64,000 bases of DNA from positions 1 to 64,000 of the forward strand of contig JAILQE010000004.1 in NCBI GenBank assembly GCA_024699125.1, given 5' to 3'. The notes beneath the pieces are model-generated. The model saw only the letters and a list, made by a program, of their open reading frames with translations. It did no database searches and was not told where the DNA came from. The DNA comes from Candidatus Saccharimonadota bacterium. Its GTDB lineage: Bacteria > Patescibacteriota > Saccharimonadia > Saccharimonadales > Saccharimonadaceae. The translations under genes and the position numbers were made by a program. This document shows, piece by piece, positions 26,258-33,969 of this stretch (the stretch's first letter is position 1; each line of letters begins with the position of its first letter).

Positions 26258-26935
26258 ATGGAAGAAACGATTAAACACATCGGCATTATCGCCGATGGCA
26301 ACCGCCGTTGGGCTCGCGAACGCGGGCTGCCAACCCTCGAGGGGCACAAAAAAGGCCTCGATGCCGTCGAGAACCTGATTGAGGCTGCTAACGAAAAACA
26401 GATTCCTTATCTTTCGTTTTATCTTTTTAGTACCGAAAACTGGAACCGCTCCAAAGAAGAAGTTTCATATCTCATGAAGCTTTTGTCTGATCGCATTGGC
26501 TCACTCGCCAAAAAAATGAAGAAAAACAACATCCGTCTCTTGGTGCTTGGCGCCCGTGAGCCGGTAAAACCAGCTCTACTTAAAAAACTCGATAACGCCG
26601 TGGCTCTTACCAGAGATTGTACCGGCACCACCGTGGGATTTTGTTTCAACTACGGCGGCAAGCAGGAAATTGCCGACGCCGTGAACGCCGCTATTGCAAG
26701 CGGCGAAGAAATCACGCCAGAAACCATCGAAAACCACTTGTACGCCCCAGAAATTCCAGCCTGCGACCTCATCGTCCGTACCAGCGGCGAACAGCGTTTG
26801 TCCGGCTACATGCTTTGGCGTTCATCTTATGCCGAGCTTCTATTTGAACCAAAATATTTCCCAGCCCTAGACGGCTCCGACCTCGACAGATTCATTAATG
26901 AATTCAAAAATCGCCAAAGACGCTTTGGTAAATAA
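26258..26935 (+). CDS. uppS: Isoprenyl (undecaprenyl) diphosphate synthase
   Basis: Adds isopentenyl units in cis to make the lipid carrier for wall precursors. GIIADGNRRWARERGL holds the catalytic Asp13; later signatures are YLSFYLFSTENWNRSKEEV and DLIVRTSGEQRLSGYMLW. 225 residues is normal. The upstream isoprenoid gene dxr and the lipid gene cdsA, which are usual neighbours, are absent, so precursors probably come from another pathway or a host. Confidence 0.95.
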   Translation: MEETIKHIGIIADGNRRWARERGLPTLEGHKKGLDAVENLIEAANEKQIPYLSFYLFSTENWNRSKEEVSYLMKLLSDRIGSLAKKMKKNNIRLLVLGAREPVKPALLKKLDNAVALTRDCTGTTVGFCFNYGGKQEIADAVNAAIASGEEITPETIENHLYAPEIPACDLIVRTSGEQRLSGYMLWRSSYAELLFEPKYFPALDGSDLDRFINEFKNRQRRFGK

Positions 26936-26950
26936 TGCTATAATAAACTT

Positions 26951-28147
26951 ATGGATATTTTTGTTGGAGTTATTGTTGGTCTTTTAGTCCTAATGCTCCT
27001 CGTGACCGCACACGAGTTTGGTCATTTTATTGCTGCCCGCCGAAACGGCGTCAACGTACTCGAATTTGGTATCTGTTTTCCACCACGTCTTGCCGCCTGG
27101 GTAAGAGACCCAAAAACCAAAAAATGGCACCGCTTGCCAAAATCTGAGTGGAAAAAGCCACAAAAAGGCCTGATTTTTAGCCTTAATCTTTTGCCGGTGG
27201 GTGGTTTTTGCCAGATGGATGGCGAATCCGCCAGCGACACGCGCGACCATACTTTTGGCAAAGCCAGTTTTTGGAAGAAAACCAAAATCCTCTTTGCTGG
27301 CGTCGCCATGAACTGGCTAGCTTCCATCGTAATTCTCACGATTTTGGCCTGGACCGGCATGCCAACCTTTATCGAAAACCAATTCACAATCGAGCCAGAC
27401 ACGCGCCACAACAACGAACCAGTAGTGATTGAAAGCGTGCTAGACGATTCGCCGGCCGCCAAGGCTGAGCTAAAAAATGGCGACAAAATTTTACAAATTA
27501 ACGACACTGTCATCGTCACCCCAACCGACGTCAACACATTTAACCAAGCGCACGCCGGGGAAGAAGTCACCTACAAAATTGATCGTGACGGCGAAAAAAT
27601 TGAGTTCAAAATCACTTTAAATCCTAGCGGACAAACTCCGCTACTTGGCGTAGCAATGTCTGCCAAACAATCGCTTAGCTACTCTAGCTGGTCCGCGCCA
27701 ATCGTGGGTGTAGGGCTCACCGCCCAACTCACCGGCGAAACTTTCAAGGGCGTAGGACAGCTCATCGGTAATCTGTTTTCGGGCGTTTTTAACCAATTCA
27801 GCTTCAGCGACGCAGACCGCGAAGCCGGCCGCGCCGCTTTGTCTGACGCTTCAGACCAAGTCTCCGGCCCAGTTGGCATCATCGGCCAAATCTTCCCAAC
27901 CTTCACCTCGGCCGGCGCCACCAACGTCGCCTTCCTGGCTGCCCTCATCTCGATTTCGCTTGCCTGCATGAATGTCATTCCTATCCCTGCTCTCGATGGC
28001 GGCCGCTGGCTCCTCATCGCCATCTTTAAACTCCGCAAAAAGGAACTTAGCAAGGAAACTGAAGAAAAAATCGTGGCTCGCGCCTTCCTCTTCCTATTAA
28101 TTTTGCTCGTCCTTATCACCGTTTTAGATATTAAGAGGTTCTTCTAA
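26951..28147 (+). CDS. rseP: Site-2 intramembrane metalloprotease (RseP/RasP-like)
   Basis: Cleaves membrane proteins within the bilayer. The zinc motif HEFGH is at residues 21-25 in helix one, a PDZ domain spans about 150-235, and NVIPIPALDGGRW near 350 supplies the third ligand. 398 residues. The ATG follows TATAAT (26939-26944) by 6 nt, implying a leaderless start even though uppS ends only 15 nt upstream. Confidence 0.93.
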   Translation: MDIFVGVIVGLLVLMLLVTAHEFGHFIAARRNGVNVLEFGICFPPRLAAWVRDPKTKKWHRLPKSEWKKPQKGLIFSLNLLPVGGFCQMDGESASDTRDHTFGKASFWKKTKILFAGVAMNWLASIVILTILAWTGMPTFIENQFTIEPDTRHNNEPVVIESVLDDSPAAKAELKNGDKILQINDTVIVTPTDVNTFNQAHAGEEVTYKIDRDGEKIEFKITLNPSGQTPLLGVAMSAKQSLSYSSWSAPIVGVGLTAQLTGETFKGVGQLIGNLFSGVFNQFSFSDADREAGRAALSDASDQVSGPVGIIGQIFPTFTSAGATNVAFLAALISISLACMNVIPIPALDGGRWLLIAIFKLRKKELSKETEEKIVARAFLFLLILLVLITVLDIKRFF

Positions 28148-28908
28148 TGAAAAAATTGCTAGAAAAATTTGAGAACTTCCGGAAAAAGCACCCAGTGCCG
28201 AAAAAACTCCGCACGCCACTCGCAATTTTGTCGCTGCTTTTGTGGGTAGCCATCGCCTCAATCGGCGCGCAATATCTTGTGGGTTACCTCTTGCTTTGGA
28301 CGATCGGCGTCGACAGGTTAGGTATCAATACGTTCAACGTGCTTTACCAAGTCATATCCTACGCCGTGACGCTTTTCCTAGTAATTTACGTGCCATACAA
28401 AATCTCCAAAAAAGGCAAAACCACGCGCGAGGAAATCGGTCTCAAAGGCTGGCCAACCTGGACAGACATCTGGCTTTCACCACTCGGCTTTATTGCCGCA
28501 ACACTAATTGCCATGGCTCTCGCCGCATTATTCAGCCTCTTCCCATGGTTTAATGCTGATGAAGCCCAAAACATCGGCTATACCACCTTGCTTTACGGCA
28601 GCGACCGCATCTTCTCGTTTATCGCCACCGCCATCATCGCGCCAATCGTTGAGGAAATCGTGTTCCGCGGCTGGCTCTACGGCAAAATCCGCTCCCGCCT
28701 CAACATGTTCGCCTCGATCTTTATCGTATCGCTACTATTTGGCCTCGTGCACATGCAATGGAACGTAGGCGTCAACGTGTTTGCTACTTCCATCGTGTTG
28801 TGCGCCCTGCGCGAAATGACCGGCACCATCTATTCCGGCATCCTAGTCCATATCATCAAGAACGGTATAGCGTTTTGTCTAGTTTACATAATGGGCATTG
28901 GCTTATAA
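28147..28908 (+). CDS. CPBP-family intramembrane protease (Abi/CAAX-like)
   Basis: 253 residues with several membrane helices. EEIVFRGWLYGKIRSRL near 170 is the EExxxR glutamate motif, and SLLFGLVHMQWN supplies the histidine. Members include prenyl-protein proteases and bacteriocin self-immunity proteins. Its stop codon overlaps the left arm of the 28907 palindrome; it shares one base with the rseP stop. Confidence 0.88.
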   Translation: MKKLLEKFENFRKKHPVPKKLRTPLAILSLLLWVAIASIGAQYLVGYLLLWTIGVDRLGINTFNVLYQVISYAVTLFLVIYVPYKISKKGKTTREEIGLKGWPTWTDIWLSPLGFIAATLIAMALAALFSLFPWFNADEAQNIGYTTLLYGSDRIFSFIATAIIAPIVEEIVFRGWLYGKIRSRLNMFASIFIVSLLFGLVHMQWNVGVNVFATSIVLCALREMTGTIYSGILVHIIKNGIAFCLVYIMGIGL

Positions 28909-29022
28909 GGGCCGCTAAACCACTATTTTTGAGGACCATAAAGACTTGGCCAGAGCGGCCCGCTCGCCGAAGGCGTAGCGAAGCGCCTGCGTGTCCTCAA
29001 GAATAGTGGTTTAGCGGCCCTT
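28907..29022. repeat. Palindrome between the CPBP gene and proS (loop-sharing family)
   Basis: Thirty-base arms (28907-28936 and 28993-29022) match at 29 positions. The 56-nt tip starts right after GGAC with CATAAAGACTTGG and ends GCGT before GTCC; it also contains GGCC/GGCC and GGCG/CGCC hairpins. The same tip signature occurs at 62549-62630 with a different stem. Confidence 0.9.
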
Positions 29023-29040
29023 TATGATATAATGTACATT

Positions 29041-30276
29041 ATGAGACTATCTAAATCGTTTATCAAAACCTTGCGCGATGCGCCAAAAGACGAAACCGCG
29101 AGATCTGCCGGTTATTTGATTCGCGCGGGTTATATTTATAAAGAAATGGCTGGCGTTTATGACTATTTGCCACTCGGGCTTAAAGTTATCGAAAACATCA
29201 AAGCCATCATTCGCGACGAAATCAACAAAATTGGCGGCCAAGAAGTTTTGATGTCCGCTTTGCAAAATCCAGAACTCTGGCAAAAAACCGATCGTTGGGA
29301 CGACCAAAAAGTTGATATTTGGTTTAAAACCGAGCTCTCCGCCGGCGGCGAACTAGGCCTCGCCCCAACTCACGAAGAGCCAATCACGAACCTCGTTAAA
29401 ACCTACGTCAAAAGCTACAAAGATTTACCTTTGGCTGTTTACCAGTTCCAAACCAAGTTTAGAAACGAGCTTCGCGCCAAGTCTGGCATCATGCGCACCC
29501 GCGAATTTATCATGAAGGACCTCTATAGCTTCCATACTTCAGAAGAAGATTTGGACCGTTATTACCACGAAGTTGAAGGCGCCTACGCCCGCATTTATGA
29601 CCGCCTCGGCCTCGGCGACGACACCTACGAAACCTTTGCCTCTGGTGGCGTTTTCTCCAAATATTCTCACGAATATCAAACCTTTATCCCAGTAGGTGAA
29701 GACACAGTCTACTACAATGCAGATCGCTCCAAAGTTTTGAATGAAGAAGTTTTGCAAGATGACGTCCTTGCTGATCTTGGCGTCAAAAGAGAAGAGCTCG
29801 AGAGCACCCGCGCCGCCGAAGTGGGCAACATCTTTAAGTTGAAATTCAAATATTCTGAGCCTTTGGGCCTAAAAATCTCTAGCAAAAACAACGAGATGCA
29901 AAACGTCTATATGGGCTGCTACGGTATTGGCGTATCCCGCGTGATGGGCGTGATTGCCGAAAAATTCTGCGATGACAAAGGCCTCGTCTGGCCAGCCAGC
30001 ATCGCTCCATTTAAGTGCTACCTCATCGCCATTGGCGACGAAGGCACCAAACTTGCCGAGCAAATCTATGCCGCACACGAAAACGACATCATCTTTGACG
30101 ACCGCGCCGCCCGCCCAGGCGAAAAATTCGCCGACGCCGACCTCATGGGTATCCCATACCGCGTCGTTATCTCTGATAAAACCCTGAGCGAAAACGCTAT
30201 CGAAGTCACCAACCGCAAAACTGGCGAATCTAAATTGGTCCCAGCTTCTGAGCTTGAAAAGTTATTGACAGATTAG
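29041..30276 (+). CDS. proS: Prolyl-tRNA synthetase, short form
   Basis: Charges tRNA-Pro. Class II motifs include YDYLPLGLKVIENI, motif 2 FRNELRAKSGIMRTREFIMKDLYSF and motif 3 YGIGVSRVMGVIAEK; the C-terminal anticodon-binding domain follows. At 412 residues it lacks the roughly 180-residue editing (INS) domain found in full-length bacterial ProRS, so mischarged Ala-tRNA would need another route. TATAAT ends 7 nt before the ATG: probably leaderless. Confidence 0.94.
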   Translation: MRLSKSFIKTLRDAPKDETARSAGYLIRAGYIYKEMAGVYDYLPLGLKVIENIKAIIRDEINKIGGQEVLMSALQNPELWQKTDRWDDQKVDIWFKTELSAGGELGLAPTHEEPITNLVKTYVKSYKDLPLAVYQFQTKFRNELRAKSGIMRTREFIMKDLYSFHTSEEDLDRYYHEVEGAYARIYDRLGLGDDTYETFASGGVFSKYSHEYQTFIPVGEDTVYYNADRSKVLNEEVLQDDVLADLGVKREELESTRAAEVGNIFKLKFKYSEPLGLKISSKNNEMQNVYMGCYGIGVSRVMGVIAEKFCDDKGLVWPASIAPFKCYLIAIGDEGTKLAEQIYAAHENDIIFDDRAARPGEKFADADLMGIPYRVVISDKTLSENAIEVTNRKTGESKLVPASELEKLLTD

Positions 30277-30318
30277 TCGTTTTCCTTTAAACTTTATACT
30301 GTTAACTGTGGAGTAACC

Positions 30319-30765
30319 ATGATTAAGAAGAGTATTAATCTTACTGCTGAAGGTAAAAAAGAACTCGAAAAAGAGCTTGATGATTTAATTAAAGGCCGCC
30401 CAGCCATCGCCGAGCGCATTGCTACGGCGCGTGCTTTTGGCGATCTTTCTGAAAATGAAGAGTATAGCTCAGCCCGTAACGAGCAAAAAATTGCCGAAGG
30501 CCGCATTCTTGAGATTCAAGAAATTTTGAAAAATGCCAACATTATCAAGGGCAGCAAAGGCGACAAAGTGATGCTTGGTACCACCGTCGTGCTTGATATG
30601 GGTGGTCGCAAAACCGAATACACCCTCGTTGGCCCAACCGAAGCTAACCCCCTAGAAGGGAAGATCAGTAACGAATCACCAATCGGCAAGGCCGTCTTTG
30701 GTCGCAAAGCCAAAGAATCCTTTGATTTCAACGGCAAAACCGTCAAAATCCTCGAAATCAAATAA
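30319..30765 (+). CDS. greA: Transcription elongation factor GreA
   Basis: Rescues backtracked RNA polymerase by stimulating transcript cleavage. The N-terminal coiled coil has the acidic tip ARAFGDLSENEEYSSARNEQ (residues 36-55) and the C-terminal FKBP-like domain ends SPIGKAVFGRK. 148 residues. GTGGAG lies 7 nt before the ATG. A terminator at 30781-30810 follows. Confidence 0.95.
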   Translation: MIKKSINLTAEGKKELEKELDDLIKGRPAIAERIATARAFGDLSENEEYSSARNEQKIAEGRILEIQEILKNANIIKGSKGDKVMLGTTVVLDMGGRKTEYTLVGPTEANPLEGKISNESPIGKAVFGRKAKESFDFNGKTVKILEIK

Positions 30766-30780
30766 TTTTAGAAAAAATTA

Positions 30781-30810
30781 AAGGCCGCGTAAAATGCACG
30801 CGGCCTTTTT
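30781..30810. terminator. Bidirectional terminator between greA and a small gene
   Basis: AAGGCCGCGT/ACGCGGCCTTTTT. Confidence 0.85.
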
Positions 30811-30813
30811 GGG

Positions 30814-31194
30814 CTAAGTTTCTGTTAAAACAAATAAGATTAACCCAAGCAGGAGCAGAACTCCTGTTAACATAGCGAAGAGGGCTACCGTCCTGACAAA
30901 TGTCAGGGCGACAACGACGGGTGAAACGCAGAATACTGGAGCCGCCAGCATTCCCAGGAAAACAACCACAAATAAGGTTGCAGCCGTCTTCCAAAGCTTG
31001 TCGTCAGTAGATCCGAAGTACATAATCGCCGAAACCAAAGCTTCAACAGCGCTGATTACGTAAATCGTGATCATTACTGTGCGATTATTATCCTCCAGGC
31101 GCCACCCAAGTTTCGAAGAGCTTGCCACCAGGCAAGCAACAACTGCCACAAATGAAAGTAGAGACAACCCCTGTCTCTTCACTTTTCCTTTCAT
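30814..31194 (-). CDS. Four-helix small membrane protein, unknown
   Basis: 126 residues with about four hydrophobic segments and a basic start MKGKVKRQG. The start follows GGAGGAGGT. Promoter at 31263-31291. It is the first of three tandem, separately transcribed minus-strand membrane genes (30814, 31329, 31857) between greA and lysS. No family recognised. Confidence 0.65.
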   Translation of the reverse strand: MKGKVKRQGLSLLSFVAVVACLVASSSKLGWRLEDNNRTVMITIYVISAVEALVSAIMYFGSTDDKLWKTAATLFVVVFLGMLAAPVFCVSPVVVALTFVRTVALFAMLTGVLLLLGLILFVLTET

Positions 31195-31262
31195 AGGATA
31201 CCTCCTCCTCTCCAAGTGCAAAGCACATCGACCCCTGTAGGGCAACAACATACTACTCTATA

Positions 31263-31291
31263 AATATAGCATAAATTCAATAAAAAATCAA
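31263..31291 (-). promoter_or_regulatory. Promoter for the 30814-31194 gene
   Basis: TTGATT, 17 nt, TATATT with TG extension. Confidence 0.65.
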
Positions 31292-31312
31292 GGCCGCGAA
31301 ACTACGCGGCCT
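31291..31312 (-). terminator. Terminator of the 31329-31742 gene
   Basis: AGGCCGCG/CGCGGCCT, then TTGATTTTTT on the minus strand. Confidence 0.75.
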
Positions 31313-31328
31313 TTATTTGAGAAGGAGG

Positions 31329-31742
31329 TTACACAGAGACAAAAATTACATAAGGAACCCATAGAACTATCGTCCAAACAATGCAAGCTTTTAAAGTGAA
31401 GCTCGCCACCCGATTAAACAGGGCTTTCTCATTTTTCTTATTTTTAGCAAACTTGAGACTAATGAGAAAATAGACGACGCATAAAACGGTAGGCACAAGT
31501 AAAACCCAAAGCAAATCTTTAAAGTTAGCCATCGCAAACGGCAACAATGTCCCAGTCGCGATAAATAACGCCGCAACAACATAGGCCGGCTTGACTTTGT
31601 TGTAGATTTTCTCCGGAGACGGATACTTTCCGTACTTATGCTTTGTGTTGAGCTTCTTGTAGGACCAATGATGCAAATACCACAAATACAAAATTACGCA
31701 AACCAACCAAACAACAAAAACCACTCTTTCAACAGTATTCAT
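31329..31742 (-). CDS. Four-helix small membrane protein, unknown
   Basis: 137 residues: one helix at the start, a basic Tyr/Lys-rich loop (WSYKKLNTKHKYGKYPSPEK), two helices, then a final helix ending VIFVSV. The ATG follows TAGGAGGTG. The longer upstream frame has no ribosome site. Promoter at 31791-31819. Not recognised. Confidence 0.65.
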   Translation of the reverse strand: MNTVERVVFVVWLVCVILYLWYLHHWSYKKLNTKHKYGKYPSPEKIYNKVKPAYVVAALFIATGTLLPFAMANFKDLLWVLLVPTVLCVVYFLISLKFAKNKKNEKALFNRVASFTLKACIVWTIVLWVPYVIFVSV

Positions 31743-31790
31743 GCTACACCTCCTAAAACAATGTGTTAAACTACAGCCCTTCTCCCTGTA

Positions 31791-31819
31791 ATTATGGCAC
31801 AAAACAGGGATAAATACAA
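31791..31819 (-). promoter_or_regulatory. Promoter for the 31329-31742 gene
   Basis: TTGTAT, 17 nt, CATAAT with TG extension. Confidence 0.6.
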
Positions 31820-31828
31820 CCATCAAAA

Positions 31829-31850
31829 AGCCACGTCCGAAGACGTGGCT
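31829..31850 (-). terminator. Terminator of the 31857-32357 gene
   Basis: AGCCACGTC/GACGTGGCT with tetraloop and T5 on the minus strand. Confidence 0.85.
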
Positions 31851-31856
31851 CGAGGC

Positions 31857-32357
31857 CTATGCGGTCTCTTTGGCGGCTTTCACTCCCATCTCTACAAGGA
31901 TACCAACTGCCGATACCACCATAATCAGTATCAGCCCTTTACCAAGAGAGATGAAGTAAGCATTGGGCATTAAAAGCCCAATCGCTAATCCCTCCGTAAA
32001 AGCCATGATAGCGCCCGCATGGTTCTTTGCATCGTAATGGACATCGCTCAGGATAACGTCGCAAAAGAGCCCGAAAAACTGGCAAAACGGAATCATGACT
32101 AGCACTACCATCGACACGTGGTGCGCCGGGCTAAAGTCCACAACATACTCCGGAAAATAGCCTATACCCATCGCCGTTACAAGAGGCAGAATGGAAACGG
32201 CAATGTCGCAAAGCTTTAGCGCAATGCTTTCACCGATATCGCCGTTCATTCCAGACATTTCAAGCATATCGCCGATCCTACGCGTACCGATAAGATAAAT
32301 GCCGAAAAACAGCATACAAACAACAATGACCATAGCAACAGTAATAGCAATATACAT
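31857..32357 (-). CDS. Five- or six-helix membrane protein, unknown
   Basis: 166 residues, largely hydrophobic, beginning MYIAITVAMVIVVCMLFFG and ending in a short Lys/Glu tail. The start is the ATG after AAGGAGG, with a TGCCCC/GGGGGCA hairpin in the leader. Promoter at 32437-32465 and its own terminator. No family recognised. Confidence 0.65.
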   Translation of the reverse strand: MYIAITVAMVIVVCMLFFGIYLIGTRRIGDMLEMSGMNGDIGESIALKLCDIAVSILPLVTAMGIGYFPEYVVDFSPAHHVSMVVLVMIPFCQFFGLFCDVILSDVHYDAKNHAGAIMAFTEGLAIGLLMPNAYFISLGKGLILIMVVSAVGILVEMGVKAAKETA

Positions 32358-32436
32358 ACGTCCCTCCTTGCGGGTCCCCCGCCGTAATATGCTTGCGAAC
32401 TTGCCCCCCTGTGGGGCAGTCCTACATCTATCTATA

Positions 32437-32465
32437 ATTATAGCACAGATTGCTATTTTTGTCAA
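32437..32465 (-). promoter_or_regulatory. Full-consensus promoter for the 31857-32357 gene
   Basis: TTGACA, 17 nt, TATAAT with TG extension. Confidence 0.85.
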
Positions 32466-32520
32466 GGTTAAGCGTCTTGATGAGATTGCCAATCTGCGCC
32501 TTTTATGTTAAAATCGCCTT

Positions 32521-33966
32521 ATGTTATTAGAAGACTATCGCAACGAAAGACTCAAAAAACTTGAAGAGATCAAAGCTCGCGGCATCGATCCGTATCCAGC
32601 TAAATCTTTTCGCAACACCAAAATTTCCGACATCATCGACCATTTTGATGAAAAAGCCGGCCAAGAAGTTATCGTGGCTGGGCGCATTGTCGCTATCCGT
32701 TCTTTCGGCAAACTAGTCTTTCTAAAAATCCGCGATTACTTTGGTGAAGTCCAAATCTTCATGAAGGCTGTCGACGAGCAGCCAGAAGGCCTCTTTGGCG
32801 CAAAAGATGTGCGCCTGCTTGATACTGGCGACTTTATTGAAGCGAAGGGAATCGTAGATAAATCCCAAACTGGCGAAATCTCCGTTTTTGCAAACTTCGT
32901 ACGCCTACTGACTAAATCACTTCGTCCACTTCCTGAGCAATTCACCAACAAGGAAGAGCGCTACCGCCGCCGCTACGTCGACATGAACGTCAACCGCGAG
33001 GTACGTGACCGCTTGGTGCGCCGCTCCAAATTCTGGCAAGCCACGCGCGATTTCATGAACGCCCACGGCTTTATTGAGGTCAACGTACCAGTGCTCGAGC
33101 ATACCACCGGTGGTGCCGACGCTACGCCATTCGTCACCCATATCAACGCCTACGACGAAGATTTGTATCTTCGCATTTCCCACGAGTTGCCATTGAAACG
33201 CCTACTTGGTGGTGGCTTTGAAAAAGTCTACGACATTGGCCCACGCTTCCGCAACGAAGGCGTCGACGACGAGCATTTGCCAGAGCACATCGCCTTTGAA
33301 TCTTACGCCGCCTACGATAACTACGAAGACGGTATCAAACTTTACGAAGAAATGATCAAATACGTCGCCAAAGAAACTTGGGGCACGCTCAAATTCCACG
33401 TTAGTGGTTTTGATATCGATCTCGAAGGCGAATGGCCACGCGTCAAATATTCCGACCTTTTGAAAGAAAAATATAATGTTGACGTCTTTAATCCAGACCG
33501 CGCACAACTGCTCCAAATCCTGAAAGACAACGGCGTAGAAGTAAAAGAAGGTGTTTCAACCAGTCGCCTTATCGACGACGTTTGGAAACTCATCCGCAAA
33601 ACTTCCGCTGGCCCATACTGGCTCGTGGAAGAGCCGTTAGCTTTAAGCCCACTTGCTAAAGTTTCACCAGAAAACCCACTCGTTACTGAGCGCTTCCATC
33701 CAATCATTGCCGGTACCGAAATGGGCAACGGCTATTCAGAGCTTAATGATCCTTTGGATCAACTTAACCGCTTCAAAGAACAACAAGCCGCGCGCGACGC
33801 CGGCGACGACGAAGCTCAAATGCTCGACCAAGACTTTGTCGAGATGCTTGAATATGGTATGCCACCAGCCTGTGGTTGGGGCAATAGCGAACGTAACTTC
33901 TGGTTGCTAGAGGGTGTGCCTGGCCGTGAAGCCGTACCATTCCCGACCATGAAAGAAAAAGAATAA
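32521..33966 (+). CDS. lysS: Lysyl-tRNA synthetase, class II
   Basis: 481 residues: an OB-fold anticodon domain (VAGRIVAIRSFGKLVFLKI) then the catalytic core with motif 2 FRNEGVDDEHLPEHIAFESYAAY and the lysine-site segment ELNDPLDQLNRF. Motif 3 is unusual: GWGNSERNFWLLEGV replaces the standard GxGxGxDRLxM pattern, keeping only the arginine. The ATG is 6 nt after an extended TAAAAT box, so it is likely leaderless. uvrB starts 4 nt after the stop. Confidence 0.93.
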   Translation: MLLEDYRNERLKKLEEIKARGIDPYPAKSFRNTKISDIIDHFDEKAGQEVIVAGRIVAIRSFGKLVFLKIRDYFGEVQIFMKAVDEQPEGLFGAKDVRLLDTGDFIEAKGIVDKSQTGEISVFANFVRLLTKSLRPLPEQFTNKEERYRRRYVDMNVNREVRDRLVRRSKFWQATRDFMNAHGFIEVNVPVLEHTTGGADATPFVTHINAYDEDLYLRISHELPLKRLLGGGFEKVYDIGPRFRNEGVDDEHLPEHIAFESYAAYDNYEDGIKLYEEMIKYVAKETWGTLKFHVSGFDIDLEGEWPRVKYSDLLKEKYNVDVFNPDRAQLLQILKDNGVEVKEGVSTSRLIDDVWKLIRKTSAGPYWLVEEPLALSPLAKVSPENPLVTERFHPIIAGTEMGNGYSELNDPLDQLNRFKEQQAARDAGDDEAQMLDQDFVEMLEYGMPPACGWGNSERNFWLLEGVPGREAVPFPTMKEKE

Positions 33967-33969
33967 TCG

